From Lishizhenia sp965656535 (GTDB lineage: Bacteria > Bacteroidota > Bacteroidia > Flavobacteriales_D > Crocinitomicaceae), in NCBI GenBank assembly GCA_965656535.1, contig CBFHKX010000005.1:1-64000 (forward strand): 64,000 nucleotides of DNA, given 5' to 3'. Numbering within the stretch: position 1 is the first letter of the stretch; every line of letters begins with the position of its first letter. Under the pieces are notes generated by a model, which saw only the letters and a program-made list of their open reading frames with translations, was not told the DNA's origin and searched no databases. The translations under genes were made by a program, and so were the position numbers. Of the stretch, positions 8,198 through 17,339 are shown piece by piece.

Positions 8198-9631
8198 TTG
8201 TTTAGAACAGTTCTGTTCATGTGCGCTTTTGCGTTACTTGCAAGTTGTCAAGGAAAAAGTATTTCTACTCGTCCAATTACCGGAAACGCTTCGCTCTCTT
8301 CAGAAACAGATCTACCCAGTATATTAAAAAAAGGAAAACTTACCGTTTTAGCAGAAAACAGCACAGCTACCTATTTTATTTATCGTGGAAAAAAAATGGG
8401 CCTTGAATATGAGTTATTAAAGGAATATGCAGAACACCTCGGAGTACAGCTAGAAATTAAAATGGTAGATAACATTGACGAGTTGTCTAACTTATTAAAC
8501 AACGGAAAAGGAGATCTCATAGCTTGTAATTTGACCATTACAAAAGAAAGAGCTAAAACCTTTGCATTCAGTAAACCTTACTTACGTGCCAGTCAAGTAT
8601 TGGTTCAAAGAAAACCAAAAGACTGGAGGAGTATGAAAGCAAGTGAATGGAAAAGACAGCTTATTTCAGATCCATTAGAGCTTATACACAAAACTATTCA
8701 TGTATGGAAAAACTCGTCATATTACGATAGATTAACGCATTTACAAGAAGAATTAGGCGATACTATTTATATTGAAGGTGTTAGTGGAGATGTAATTCCT
8801 GAAGAATTAATTGAACAAGTAGCAGAAGGAGTAATAAACTACACCGTAACTGATGAAAATGTAGCAAAAATAAATAGTCGATTTTACAACAATATCGACA
8901 TAAGTTTAGCTTTAAGCGTAAAACAACAAATTGCCTTTGCTATGCGTAAAGAGAATCCCATGTTGCTAGAACATTTTAATAATTGGCTGGTTGAGTTTAT
9001 GAAAACAAGTACCTTCAGATATATCAAACACAAGTATTTAAATATTTCTCAGTTTAGCTCAAAATCCAAAGACGAATTCTCTACCTTAGGAGGAAAACGT
9101 ATTTCAAGGTTTGACCAAGCAATCCAAAAGGTTGCAGGCGAATACAATTGGGATTGGAGATTGCTTGCTGCCCTTGTTTACCAAGAGTCTAAGTTTAAAA
9201 CAGGAGAAATTTCTTGGGCAGGAGCGTATGGTTTAATGCAATTTATGCCAGGTACTGGTCCAAGTTACGGAGTTTATCCAAACTCTCCACCAGATGTTCA
9301 AATTAGAGGTGGAATGAAAAAGCTAAATAAAAATTATGGAGATTGGCACATGATTTCGGATTCGATTCAACGTATTAAGTTTACTTTAGCTACCTACAAC
9401 GCTGGTTTAGGTCATATAAAAGATGCACAATTTTTAGCCGAAAAATATGGCGATGATCCGAACCTTTGGGATAATCATGTTGAGAAATATGTATTGCGTT
9501 TGTCTAAACCTAAATACTACAGAGAAAGAGGTGTTAGAAATGGTTATCTGCGAGGCAACGAAACCTACAATTATGTTAGAGAAATCTTTTCTCGCTTTGC
9601 AGAGTATAGTTCTGCTTTTCAAATAGATTAA
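8198..9631 (+). CDS. MltF-like membrane-bound lytic murein transglycosylase (lipoprotein)
   Basis: A lipoprotein signal ends in LLASC, with Cys17 as the likely lipidated residue. Residues 35-275 form a family 3 solute-binding domain (KGKLTVLAENS, then DLIACNLTITKERAKTFAFSKPY). Residues 300-470 form a Slt-type transglycosylase domain with catalytic Glu330 in YQESKF and the AYGLMQFMPGT and ATYNAGLGHI motifs. This is the MltF arrangement, which cleaves peptidoglycan under control of the binding domain. No ATG gives a full signal peptide. TTG at 8198 is used here, but the frame stays open upstream as a basic stretch (IKIKYKF), so an ATT start at 8177 or 8183 is possible. Confidence 0.88.
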   Translation: MFRTVLFMCAFALLASCQGKSISTRPITGNASLSSETDLPSILKKGKLTVLAENSTATYFIYRGKKMGLEYELLKEYAEHLGVQLEIKMVDNIDELSNLLNNGKGDLIACNLTITKERAKTFAFSKPYLRASQVLVQRKPKDWRSMKASEWKRQLISDPLELIHKTIHVWKNSSYYDRLTHLQEELGDTIYIEGVSGDVIPEELIEQVAEGVINYTVTDENVAKINSRFYNNIDISLALSVKQQIAFAMRKENPMLLEHFNNWLVEFMKTSTFRYIKHKYLNISQFSSKSKDEFSTLGGKRISRFDQAIQKVAGEYNWDWRLLAALVYQESKFKTGEISWAGAYGLMQFMPGTGPSYGVYPNSPPDVQIRGGMKKLNKNYGDWHMISDSIQRIKFTLATYNAGLGHIKDAQFLAEKYGDDPNLWDNHVEKYVLRLSKPKYYRERGVRNGYLRGNETYNYVREIFSRFAEYSSAFQID

Positions 9632-9647
9632 AAAGCGCTTTTCGCAT

Positions 9648-10946
9648 TTAACCTTTTATTTTGATGCGTAATAATTTTTTAAATTGATTTTCAAAACCTA
9701 AGAAATATACCCAACCATTATCAAACTTTATGTTCTCGGGGTAAGCATAATCATCAATAGTAAGCACTGGTACAACTTCGTTTAAGTTAAAATCAAGTTT
9801 ATAAACATGTACACTTTTCGCTTCTTTTTCTAAGGCATAAATTTGTTGTGTTGTTTTATCTTGCATAAACCAAGGACTCTCCAACGTTTTATAGTCAAAT
9901 GGAAACTCACCAACAAAAGTACCATCACTCTCAGCTTTATGTATTAAACCTGAAACCTGGTCTGCAACAACTACTTCTTCTTTATACCTAAACGCCCTAA
10001 CTCCAGAAGCCTTGGAAACGAGAGCTTCATAAAACGCAATTAATTGAACAAGCCTTTTTGTAACAGCTAAAGCACGCAGATTCCCATCCCAAGTACCTAA
10101 ACTAATTTGATTCTCCATACCGAAGGTTCGTAAATTGTACAATAAAAAGATTTCGTTTAGTAGAGATTTGGAAGAAATATATGTTTCCTCATCAAGAATA
10201 CTAAAGACAGGCAGAACTGATTTATTAGATTTTTTTGCTACAAAGACATTATAAACTCTGTCGTGTAGTTCATAAATTGAATAAAACTGATGCTTATCAA
10301 AGTCGGCAAAACAAGCACCAAATTCATTTAAAAAATCTGCTTTCTTTCTTAGATGTATCAGAACAAAAGCAGAATCTTTTATTGTTACCTGATAAGAAGA
10401 GTCGTTAGTTAACACATGAACATTTCCTAAACAATCTTCTTTTAGCTCCAATTCTCGCTGCCAAAAATATAATTTCCTTTGAATCAGTGGTTTATTAAAC
10501 TGATTATTTAGAGATAAATAGCGTTTTCCTTCAAACTTAACTAATGCTATGGTATAGTTCGGATAGGGAACATAATCAATAACATTCATACTTTTCAAGT
10601 TTAAAGAAGACTTTACCCTACCCGATGTTATCTCTACTGTTTGCAATAATTGAAAATTAGCTTCTAGTGTGATGGTTAGCCTAACTGTATCTTTATCATC
10701 TTGTGGATCGATGCTCACAATTTTACTGTCATACGCCTCAGATGTAATTTCTAATAAAAGTGTGGTATCTAATTTAAAATAAGCCTTACCTTCTAAATTC
10801 GTTCTCTTTTTCTTGCCTGAAATTAGATTTTCTATTTCTACCTTCTTTATTGGTACTCGGTGTAAATCTTTAACGGTAGCCTCAAAAACTTGCGCTTGTA
10901 TAAACCCATAGATTGTTATAAAAGAGAGTAAGACGAGATATTTCAT
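9648..10946 (-). CDS. secreted/periplasmic protein with N-terminal carboxypeptidase-regulatory-like domain
   Basis: The chosen ATG at 10946 gives a clean signal peptide (MKYLVLLSFITIYGFIQAQ) with cleavage after the Ala-Gln region; an upstream ATG would add nine residues before it. Residues 20-100 look like a CarboxypepD_reg beta-sandwich (VFEATVKDLHRVPIKKVEIE, then LEGKAYFKLDTT), common in Bacteroidota surface proteins. The remaining 330 residues are beta-rich with repeated segments such as 'NVFVAKK', 'SGLIHKAESDG' and 'YVYFLGFENQ'-type strands. They suggest a propeller-like fold but match nothing I can name. The closing residues do not form a T9SS sorting signal. Function unknown. Confidence 0.65.
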   Translation of the reverse strand: MKYLVLLSFITIYGFIQAQVFEATVKDLHRVPIKKVEIENLISGKKKRTNLEGKAYFKLDTTLLLEITSEAYDSKIVSIDPQDDKDTVRLTITLEANFQLLQTVEITSGRVKSSLNLKSMNVIDYVPYPNYTIALVKFEGKRYLSLNNQFNKPLIQRKLYFWQRELELKEDCLGNVHVLTNDSSYQVTIKDSAFVLIHLRKKADFLNEFGACFADFDKHQFYSIYELHDRVYNVFVAKKSNKSVLPVFSILDEETYISSKSLLNEIFLLYNLRTFGMENQISLGTWDGNLRALAVTKRLVQLIAFYEALVSKASGVRAFRYKEEVVVADQVSGLIHKAESDGTFVGEFPFDYKTLESPWFMQDKTTQQIYALEKEAKSVHVYKLDFNLNEVVPVLTIDDYAYPENIKFDNGWVYFLGFENQFKKLLRIKIKG

Positions 10947-11124
10947 TCCTATATATTTCAAACAACAAAGCAAAAACTATACCGAATAAAAACCATTAAA
11001 TAGGATAAACACAAAATTTCCATTTATCGGTGCATATTTGTTTTATACCAAACAATTTGAAGTTTTAATAAAGTTAAAAAGAGAAGAAAAGATAGGCAAA
11101 ATTCGTGTTCCTCTACAATAACTT

Positions 11125-11132
11125 TATTTTTG
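11125..11132 (+). promoter_or_regulatory. candidate -7 promoter element of bioDA
   Basis: TATTTTTG fits TAnnTTTG and sits 15 bp before the bioD ATG at 11148. It also argues against starting bioD upstream at 11130, since that start would fall inside the promoter. Confidence 0.45.
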
Positions 11133-11147
11133 TGGAAAACAGCAAGT

Positions 11148-11762
11148 ATGAAACAATTTGTAATTACAGGAATTGGAACAGATGTAGGAAAAACAGTAGT
11201 AAGTGCAATTGTTGCAGAAGCATTAGAAGCTACTTACTGGAAACCTGTTCAGGCTGGAGATTTAGACAATTCTGACACAATAAAAGTGAAAAATTTTTGT
11301 TCTGAATCCGTTTTTTGTTTACCTGAAAAGTATGCACTAAACGAGCCGATGTCTCCGCATGCAGCTGCAGAAATTGATGGTGTTGAAATAGAATTATCTG
11401 ACTTTCACGTACCTGAAGTAAATGGTAACCTCATCATTGAGGGCGCTGGAGGTTTACTTGTACCTATTAATCAAAAAGGCGACACATACATTGATATATT
11501 TAAACAATTAGAACTACCAGTTATTTTAGTTTCTAGACACTATTTAGGTAGTATAAACCATACCTGCTTATCTATAGAAGCTCTCAAAAACAGAGGAATA
11601 AAAATACATGGAATTATTTATGTTGGTGATGAACATCCTTCAACAGAAAAAATAATTTCTACTAAGTATAGTCTATCCGTATTAGGAAGAGTGCCATTTA
11701 CAGAAAACCTAAACAGCGATTTTATAAAAGCACAAGCCAACATTCTCAAAACAAGTTTATGA
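11148..11762 (+). CDS. bioD: dethiobiotin synthase BioD
   Basis: ATP-dependent carboxylation of 7,8-diaminopelargonic acid to dethiobiotin, the penultimate step of biotin synthesis. The 204-residue protein starts MKQFVITGIGTDVGKT, with the P-loop at residues 8-16. It has the substrate-binding KPVQAGD segment near residue 37 and the EGAGGLLVPI motif near 100. The stop overlaps the bioA start (ATGA), so the pair is translationally coupled. I chose ATG 11148 because it places the P-loop at the usual distance from the N-terminus. Confidence 0.95.
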   Translation: MKQFVITGIGTDVGKTVVSAIVAEALEATYWKPVQAGDLDNSDTIKVKNFCSESVFCLPEKYALNEPMSPHAAAEIDGVEIELSDFHVPEVNGNLIIEGAGGLLVPINQKGDTYIDIFKQLELPVILVSRHYLGSINHTCLSIEALKNRGIKIHGIIYVGDEHPSTEKIISTKYSLSVLGRVPFTENLNSDFIKAQANILKTSL

Positions 11763-13036
11763 GCAAATTATTAGAACGAGATAAGGCCTTTGTTTGGCAT
11801 CCATTTACCCAAATGAAAACAGAAGGGAGTCCTATACCAATGGTAAAAGGAAAAGATACCTTGTTATTTGATGAAAACGGAAAATCGTATATCGACTGTA
11901 ATTCGTCTTGGTGGGTAAATACGCATGGCCACGGACATCCGCATATCAAACAAGCCTTGTTAGAGCAATTTGATAATTTAGAACACACACTATTGGCAGG
12001 AGTTACGCATCCAAAGGCTGCAGAGCTATCAGAACGCATAGTAAAACTATTGGGCGGAGATTTTCAAAAAGTTTTTTTCTCTGATAATGGATCAACCTCT
12101 ACGGAAGTTGCATTAAAAATGTCTTTCCAATATTGGTTTAATTTAGAGCAACCGAAACACAGAGTGCTTGCTATAGAAGGAGCTTATCATGGTGATACTT
12201 TTGGAGCGATGTCTGTTGGAGAAAGAGACTTTTTCAACAAACCGTTTGAGCCGTTTTTCTTTAATGTGGATTTTCTAGAATTTCCAACTAAAGAACAGGA
12301 GTTAGATCAACTAGAAAAAGCTGAAAAACTATTTAAAAGTGGTAAGTTTGCTTGCTTGATTTTAGAACCATTAGTACAAGGATCTTCAGGTATGCGCATG
12401 TATTCTGTTTCCTTTTTAGATCAACTAGTTGCGCTAGCCAAACGATATAATGTATTAGTTATTTTTGATGAAGTAATGACCGGCTGGGGAAGAACCGGAA
12501 AAATGTTTGCTAAAGATTTCCTTGAAAACCAGCCAGATATAATCTGCCTGTCGAAAGGACTAACAGCTGGAGCCCTAGCAATGGGTTTAACTGTGACTTC
12601 TCAAAAAATTTTCGATGTGTTTTATGCAGATGATAGAGCCAAAGCTTTGTTGCATGGCCATTCTTACACAGGGAATCCGTTAACTTGTGCAGTAGCTTGT
12701 GCTAATTTGGATTTATTTGAAGAACCTGCCTTAAAGAAAACATTATCTTGGCTAGAGAAAAAGCACATTGCATTTAGAAAGAGTCTAAAACAGCATCCGA
12801 AAGTAAACGAGATTAGAATTCAAGGAACAATAATGGCTTTGGAAATTGAAACAGGAGAAGGAAACACCTACTTTTCTAAACTTAGAAACAAGGCCTATCA
12901 ATACTTTATAGATAATGGTATGTTATTACGTCCATTAGGAAACGTAGTGTTTTTGAACCCGCCGTATTGTATTACAGAAGATGAATTAGATTATTGCTAC
13001 AGCGTAATTACACGATTTTTGGATGAGGAAGTCTAA
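11759..13036 (+). CDS. bioA: adenosylmethionine-8-amino-7-oxononanoate aminotransferase BioA
   Basis: PLP enzyme that makes 7,8-diaminopelargonic acid using S-adenosylmethionine as amino donor, the step before BioD. The 425-residue length is standard. The opening WHPFTQM and the NSSWWVNTHGHGHP segment are BioA hallmarks. Asp237 in IFDEVMTGWGRTG contacts the cofactor pyridine nitrogen, and Lys266 in CLSKGLTAG is the Schiff-base lysine. HSYTGNPLTCAVA follows. It shares a four-base ATGA overlap with bioD. No other bio gene (bioB, bioF) is in the window. Confidence 0.96.
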   Translation: MSKLLERDKAFVWHPFTQMKTEGSPIPMVKGKDTLLFDENGKSYIDCNSSWWVNTHGHGHPHIKQALLEQFDNLEHTLLAGVTHPKAAELSERIVKLLGGDFQKVFFSDNGSTSTEVALKMSFQYWFNLEQPKHRVLAIEGAYHGDTFGAMSVGERDFFNKPFEPFFFNVDFLEFPTKEQELDQLEKAEKLFKSGKFACLILEPLVQGSSGMRMYSVSFLDQLVALAKRYNVLVIFDEVMTGWGRTGKMFAKDFLENQPDIICLSKGLTAGALAMGLTVTSQKIFDVFYADDRAKALLHGHSYTGNPLTCAVACANLDLFEEPALKKTLSWLEKKHIAFRKSLKQHPKVNEIRIQGTIMALEIETGEGNTYFSKLRNKAYQYFIDNGMLLRPLGNVVFLNPPYCITEDELDYCYSVITRFLDEEV

Positions 13037-13107
13037 ATTCACTTAACCCTAAGAATATCTAATAGCTACGTCAAAAGTTCTTTATTTCACCTTTGGTGTA
13101 AACAAAA

Positions 13108-13137
13108 AAACGCGACTCAATAACATGAATCGCGTTT
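13108..13137. terminator. bidirectional intrinsic terminator between bioA and the zinc-ribbon gene
   Basis: A 12-bp inverted repeat, AAACGCGACTCA (13108-13119) and TGAATCGCGTTT (13126-13137), has one mismatch and a six-base loop. It is flanked by A-rich DNA on the left and T-rich on the right. It can terminate both the rightward bio operon and the leftward zinc-ribbon/Nif3 operon. Confidence 0.8.
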
Positions 13138-13154
13138 CTTTTTATAAAATAAAC

Positions 13155-13898
13155 TTATGCTTCTTCTGCAGGTACTAAAATTCTACCACAGTGTTCGCAA
13201 GAAATAATTTTTCTTTTTGTTTGAATATCCATCTGACGTTGTGGGGGTATTCTATTAAAACAACCTCCACAAGAATCTCTATCAATTGGAACTACTGCTA
13301 GTCCGTTTTTAGAGTTTTGTCTTAGTCGTGTGTACGCACGAAGTAATCTCTCGTCAATTTTCTTTTGAGCCTTAGCAGAATCTTTCTCTAATTTTTCTTC
13401 GTCTTTTTGCGTTTCGGCAATAATTGCATCTAGCTCTCCTTTCTTAGCAGCTAAATCACCTTTTCTTCTTTCGAAACGATCTTTAGCTTCTTCTAAAATT
13501 TCTTTCTTTTGCTCTATTTTAACTTTTGCTTCAACAATTTTCTTATCGTTCAGTTTAATTTCTAATTCTTGAAATTCAATTTCTTTCGATAAAGATTCGT
13601 ATTCACGGTTGTTACGTACGTTATCTTGTTTTTGCTTGTAAGCTGTTATTGCTGTTTGAGAGTCTTTCTGAGCATTTTTACGATCAGTAATTTCGGTTTC
13701 AACCTCTGTTAAATCTGATTGTAATTTATTCATTCGGGTTTCTAATCCCTCTAATTCGTCTTCCAAATCTTGAACCTCTAAAGGCAATTCTCCTCTAATT
13801 GTTCTTATTCTATCAATTTCTGAATCTATACCTTGAAGCTTTGTTAAAGCATCTAGTTTTTCTGCGATTGTTGAAACTTCCTTAGTTTTTGTAGCCAT
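13155..13898 (-). CDS. coiled-coil zinc-ribbon protein (C4-type, CT398-like)
   Basis: A 247-residue protein. Residues 10-190 are an almost continuous charged coiled-coil hairpin (Lys/Glu/Asp heptads). A C-terminal treble-clef/zinc-ribbon follows with two CxxC knuckles, CGGC and CEHC, about 25 residues apart. This fits the bacterial C4-type zinc-ribbon family (DUF164/CT398 type). Structures exist, but the function is poorly defined; nucleic-acid or protein binding is usually proposed. It lies 6 bp after the Nif3-like gene on the same strand, a conserved pairing in Bacteroidota, so the two are probably co-expressed. The terminator at 13108-13137 closes the operon. Confidence 0.85.
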   Translation of the reverse strand: MATKTKEVSTIAEKLDALTKLQGIDSEIDRIRTIRGELPLEVQDLEDELEGLETRMNKLQSDLTEVETEITDRKNAQKDSQTAITAYKQKQDNVRNNREYESLSKEIEFQELEIKLNDKKIVEAKVKIEQKKEILEEAKDRFERRKGDLAAKKGELDAIIAETQKDEEKLEKDSAKAQKKIDERLLRAYTRLRQNSKNGLAVVPIDRDSCGGCFNRIPPQRQMDIQTKRKIISCEHCGRILVPAEEA

Positions 13899-13904
13899 AT
13901 TACG

Positions 13905-14999
13905 CTAAAAATATTTTATAGGATTTGTATTCTTCCCTGTTAAACGAACTGCAAAGTTAGCAAATTTTTCTTTCAAAATACGCGCTAAAAGATGCGGAAT
14001 AAATTGTTCACTCTCATAATGCCCAATATCCGCTATAATTAATTGATTTTCAGCGTCAAAAAACTCATGATATTTATAATCTCCGGTAATAAATATATCT
14101 GCTTTACAACTTTTTGCTTCTGAAAGTAAAAAACTTCCAGCTCCACCACAAAACGCAACTCTTTTTATTTCTTTTTTACATAAATCGGTATGCTTAATAA
14201 CTCCACAATTGAAAGTTGTTTTTAGTTGACTTAAAAACGCTATTGGCTCTACTCCTACTGCTAATTCTCCTATCATTCCAGAACCTAAATACTTATGCTG
14301 ATTTTCAACAGGAATTATATCGTAGGCAACTTCTTCATAAGGATGAGCTTGAACCATTTTGTTTAACACCTTGTTGAGTTGGGTGCTTTCTACCAGAACT
14401 TCAATTCTTGTTTCTTTGACAACTTCTCTTTTACCTATTTCTCCAAGGGCAGGATTACTGTTCTTTAGAGGTAAAAAACCACCTATACCTTCTGTTTCAA
14501 ACGAACATTGTGCGTAATCTCCTATATTTCCAGCTCCAGCTTCAAAAAGTGCATTTAAAAGAACTGTTTTACTCTCGGTTGGCACAAAAACAATCAACTT
14601 TTTCAATTGTTGTTTTTTAGGAGATAGCACACGTAAATTTGAAAGTCCCAGTCTTTCTCCTATTTCAAAATTAACTCCAAATCTATAGTTGTCTAAATTG
14701 GTATGAATAGCATAAATTGCAATATCATTTTTTATAGCTTTTATTACCGTACGTTCAACATAGTTCTTTCCGTTTAATTTTTTTTGACCACTAAAAACAA
14801 TTGGATGATGTGCGATAATTAAATTACATCCTGTTGCTATTGCCTCATCTACTATATCTTCTGTACAATCTAAGGCAATCAGAGTTTGGGTAACTTCTGT
14901 AGAAAAATCGCCAACAAGTAACCCACAATTATCATAACTCTCAGCAGTACCTATTGGAGCCAAACGCTCTAGGTAACTGGTAATATCTTTAATTTGCAT
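13905..14999 (-). CDS. Nif3-like dinuclear metal centre protein
   Basis: A 364-residue member of the Nif3/YbgI family. The N-terminal half carries the metal ligands (IIAHHPIVFSG near residue 65 and IHTNLDNY near 100). The middle is an inserted ferredoxin-like domain typical of long bacterial members (residues about 130-235). The C-terminal half supplies the remaining ligands (DIGHYESEQ near 325). These proteins form toroidal hexamers with a two-metal site; the annotation 'GTP cyclohydrolase 1 type 2' is a family label with weak biochemical support. It sits upstream of the zinc-ribbon gene in a two-gene operon. Confidence 0.9.
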   Translation of the reverse strand: MQIKDITSYLERLAPIGTAESYDNCGLLVGDFSTEVTQTLIALDCTEDIVDEAIATGCNLIIAHHPIVFSGQKKLNGKNYVERTVIKAIKNDIAIYAIHTNLDNYRFGVNFEIGERLGLSNLRVLSPKKQQLKKLIVFVPTESKTVLLNALFEAGAGNIGDYAQCSFETEGIGGFLPLKNSNPALGEIGKREVVKETRIEVLVESTQLNKVLNKMVQAHPYEEVAYDIIPVENQHKYLGSGMIGELAVGVEPIAFLSQLKTTFNCGVIKHTDLCKKEIKRVAFCGGAGSFLLSEAKSCKADIFITGDYKYHEFFDAENQLIIADIGHYESEQFIPHLLARILKEKFANFAVRLTGKNTNPIKYF

Positions 15000-15056
15000 A
15001 GGTTGTAAAAATAAGAAATTAGGTTAAACTCAAAACGGCTCAAGTTCGACCTTTTT

Positions 15057-16634
15057 CTATCTTTTTATTACTCTTCGGGTAATGTTTTTGTTTTTTGTGG
15101 ATATTTCAAGTAAATAGAGTCCAGTTGTCCCTTCAATTAAAACCTTTTCTTCTAAGGAATTAATCAAATTTAGTTCGGTTATTGTTTCACCTAAAACATT
15201 TCTAATGGTTATTTTCCCTGTAACGGTTTCATTAAACTTAAGCATAATGTAATCTGTTGTTGGATTTGGAAAAATAGATACACCTAAATCGCTTGTATTC
15301 TCTTCAATATTCGCAACTTCTATGGCTAAACAATCAGAAGTATCTAAACACGTCCCTTGCGTAAGAACAACGGCGTATTCGCCAGCATCAACTGGCATAA
15401 ATGTAGTTTCCGTTTCACCAGCTAAAGGTAAGGTTGATGTACAATTAATCCATTGATAGCTATCTACTTGCGTTGTTGTAGAAGCAGTTAATTCATCTGC
15501 ACTTAAAGTAACAATCGCGTCTAAAGGAGATAAGGTTAACTCAATCGTAAGGATAGAATCGCACCCATTTGCATTGGTAAGTACTTGTGTATATGTTCCA
15601 GAACTTGTGTACGTAGTACCATTGGAAACATACTCTCCGCAAGTGTTAATTATTTCCGACGAAGTTGTTGGTTGATTTACAGTTAAATCAATTGTTAAAA
15701 TAGAATCGCAACCGGCTGCATTTTGAAGAACATCTGTATATACACCCGAAGTTGTATACGTTGCATTACCTGATGGAACTGTGTAGGTTTCACAAACTGT
15801 TTCAACTATGGCATTTTCGGTCGCATTTAACGTTAAAGAAATGGTTATAATTGAATCACAACCTGCAGCATTAACCAGTGTATCGGTGAACACACCTGCC
15901 GTGGTATACGTTTGATTACCACTTGGTACGGTATAACTTGTACATTCGGCAACTGAAATTGAGAAAGTAGTTGGTTGTGCAAAAGTAAGGTCTGTGGTAT
16001 AAATAAAATCGCAACCATTAACAACGATTGAAGTATCAACATACACACCATCAGCAGTATAAACAGCTCCTGTCGGTCCTGTAAACGAATTCCCACAAGC
16101 ACTCACAATATCGTTAATAGGTGTATAGCAATCTTGAGCAAAAACTAAGGTAGTTGCTCCTCTGCTTTGATGATAAGCAAAATTTGTTCCTGACCCATGT
16201 GCCCAAATTATAGGTAAAGAAAACCCAGCAGATGCTGCGGGTGTAAAATTGAAATAAGCCGGACTAATACCTGCTAAATCGCGCGTAAGCGTAACAGTTC
16301 TAATTCCTCCTGAAGTTACGTCACTTTTTATAACAAAGGAAGAAGTAAGTACTGACCCGGCACTATATCCACCTAAAGTTCTTTCTTGAACAGAAACTCC
16401 GTTGGTATTAATTGTATAGGTTCCACCTGACATATTTGTTGCATTAAAGCCAAATGCCATATATTTCGATGCGTTTCCTGAAAGAATCAATTTAACCTGA
16501 TTCGCTACATCATCAACCTGCACGTAGATAGACTGATTATTACTTGTACTAACAACTGTATATGCCGAATAAGTAGTTGCTTTGGCAGTTAAGCAAAAAA
16601 ACGATATAAATGCGATAAATAAACTTTGTTTCAT
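15057..16634 (-). CDS. T9SS-exported repeat protein with DOMON-like N-terminus
   Basis: A 525-residue exported protein. The signal peptide is MKQSLFIAFISFFCLTAKA. Residues 20-165 form a DOMON-like beta-sandwich (YVQVDDVANQVKLILSG, then KYMAFGFNATNMSGGTY), a fold that often binds haem or sugar. Residues 170-370 hold four repeats of about 46 residues, each ending in a 'NAAGCDSI.TI.LT' motif with a paired upstream Cys. Residues 455-525 are a type A Por/T9SS sorting domain (VSIFPNPTTDYIMLKF to the basic C-terminus). It is probably a cell-surface or released protein; ligand unknown. The downstream ankyrin gene start is not involved: the ankyrin gene lies upstream and its stop overlaps this start by four bases. 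Confidence 0.82.
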   Translation of the reverse strand: MKQSLFIAFISFFCLTAKATTYSAYTVVSTSNNQSIYVQVDDVANQVKLILSGNASKYMAFGFNATNMSGGTYTINTNGVSVQERTLGGYSAGSVLTSSFVIKSDVTSGGIRTVTLTRDLAGISPAYFNFTPAASAGFSLPIIWAHGSGTNFAYHQSRGATTLVFAQDCYTPINDIVSACGNSFTGPTGAVYTADGVYVDTSIVVNGCDFIYTTDLTFAQPTTFSISVAECTSYTVPSGNQTYTTAGVFTDTLVNAAGCDSIITISLTLNATENAIVETVCETYTVPSGNATYTTSGVYTDVLQNAAGCDSILTIDLTVNQPTTSSEIINTCGEYVSNGTTYTSSGTYTQVLTNANGCDSILTIELTLSPLDAIVTLSADELTASTTTQVDSYQWINCTSTLPLAGETETTFMPVDAGEYAVVLTQGTCLDTSDCLAIEVANIEENTSDLGVSIFPNPTTDYIMLKFNETVTGKITIRNVLGETITELNLINSLEEKVLIEGTTGLYLLEISTKNKNITRRVIKR

Positions 16635-17158
16635 CTTCTCTTTTTATTAAATTCTGTTAGTATTTCTTTGTTGCCTAGTTCTTTGGCATAGTCAAAAGCC
16701 GTCTTACCAGTTGCATCTTTTGAGTTTCTAATTGCATTATTTTCTAGTAAAATTTTCACACAAGCTAAATGATTTCCTAAAACTGCGTAATGCAAAGCAG
16801 AAGTATTGTTGTTGTCTAAAGCATCAATATCTGCTTGATTATCTATCAATAATTTAAGAAGTGCAGAATTACCTTTAAACGCTACGGCATGCACAGCGGA
16901 GCCCATATCCATTTTATAATTGATATTAGCACCTTTTTCTATTAACAGGCGAGCAACATCTTCCTTATTATTGTACACCGCAAGATTAAGGGGTGAGTGC
17001 CCTTTTGCATTCAAAGTATTAACAATGGTAATGTCTTTTTTAACCAGTTTCTTTACAACCTTCAAGTTACCCTCTCTTACCGCTGCATGAATGTCATTTT
17101 GACAATGCAAAGAAAACGAAACAAAAACCAAAGTACTGATAAGTAGTAGTTTAAACAT
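16631..17158 (-). CDS. periplasmic ankyrin-repeat protein
   Basis: 175 residues with an N-terminal signal (MFKLLLISTLVFVSFSLHCQ) and four ankyrin repeats covering residues 22-170. Each shows the G.(S/T)(P/A)L..A 'helix-turn-helix' pattern, for example KGHSPLNLAVYNNKEDVARL and NNTSALHYAVLGNHLACVK. Ankyrin repeats bind protein partners. The signal peptide places this one outside the cytoplasm. It is the first gene of a two-gene unit; its stop codon overlaps the ATG of the T9SS protein, so the two are translationally coupled and may work together. Confidence 0.82.
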   Translation of the reverse strand: MFKLLLISTLVFVSFSLHCQNDIHAAVREGNLKVVKKLVKKDITIVNTLNAKGHSPLNLAVYNNKEDVARLLIEKGANINYKMDMGSAVHAVAFKGNSALLKLLIDNQADIDALDNNNTSALHYAVLGNHLACVKILLENNAIRNSKDATGKTAFDYAKELGNKEILTEFNKKRR

Positions 17159-17318
17159 ACATCAAAGCTATGCTTTTTTTCTGAAACTATTTCACGGATA
17201 GACATGAAAAGATAGAATGTGCATAATCATTACACTTATTCTTAATATATACTTTGTTTTACGACATATTAGTAGACATTTACAGCACTCCGTTTCTTTA
17301 AAGAAGTATAGAAAACTT

Positions 17319-17326
17319 TATCTTTG
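17319..17326 (+). promoter_or_regulatory. candidate -7 promoter element of mnmE
   Basis: TATCTTTG matches TAnnTTTG, 13 bp before the ATG at 17340. Its position supports the internal ATG rather than the upstream start at 17217, which would put the promoter inside the gene. Confidence 0.5.
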
Positions 17327-17339
17327 CAAAAAAAGAACT

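Noticed and set aside
11130..11147. Earlier start for bioD
   Set aside because: Adds six residues ahead of the normal start and begins within the promoter -7 box.
17217..17339. 41-codon N-terminal extension of mnmE
   Set aside because: Non-homologous and overlaps a TATCTTTG promoter box; ATG 17340 gives the standard N-terminus.
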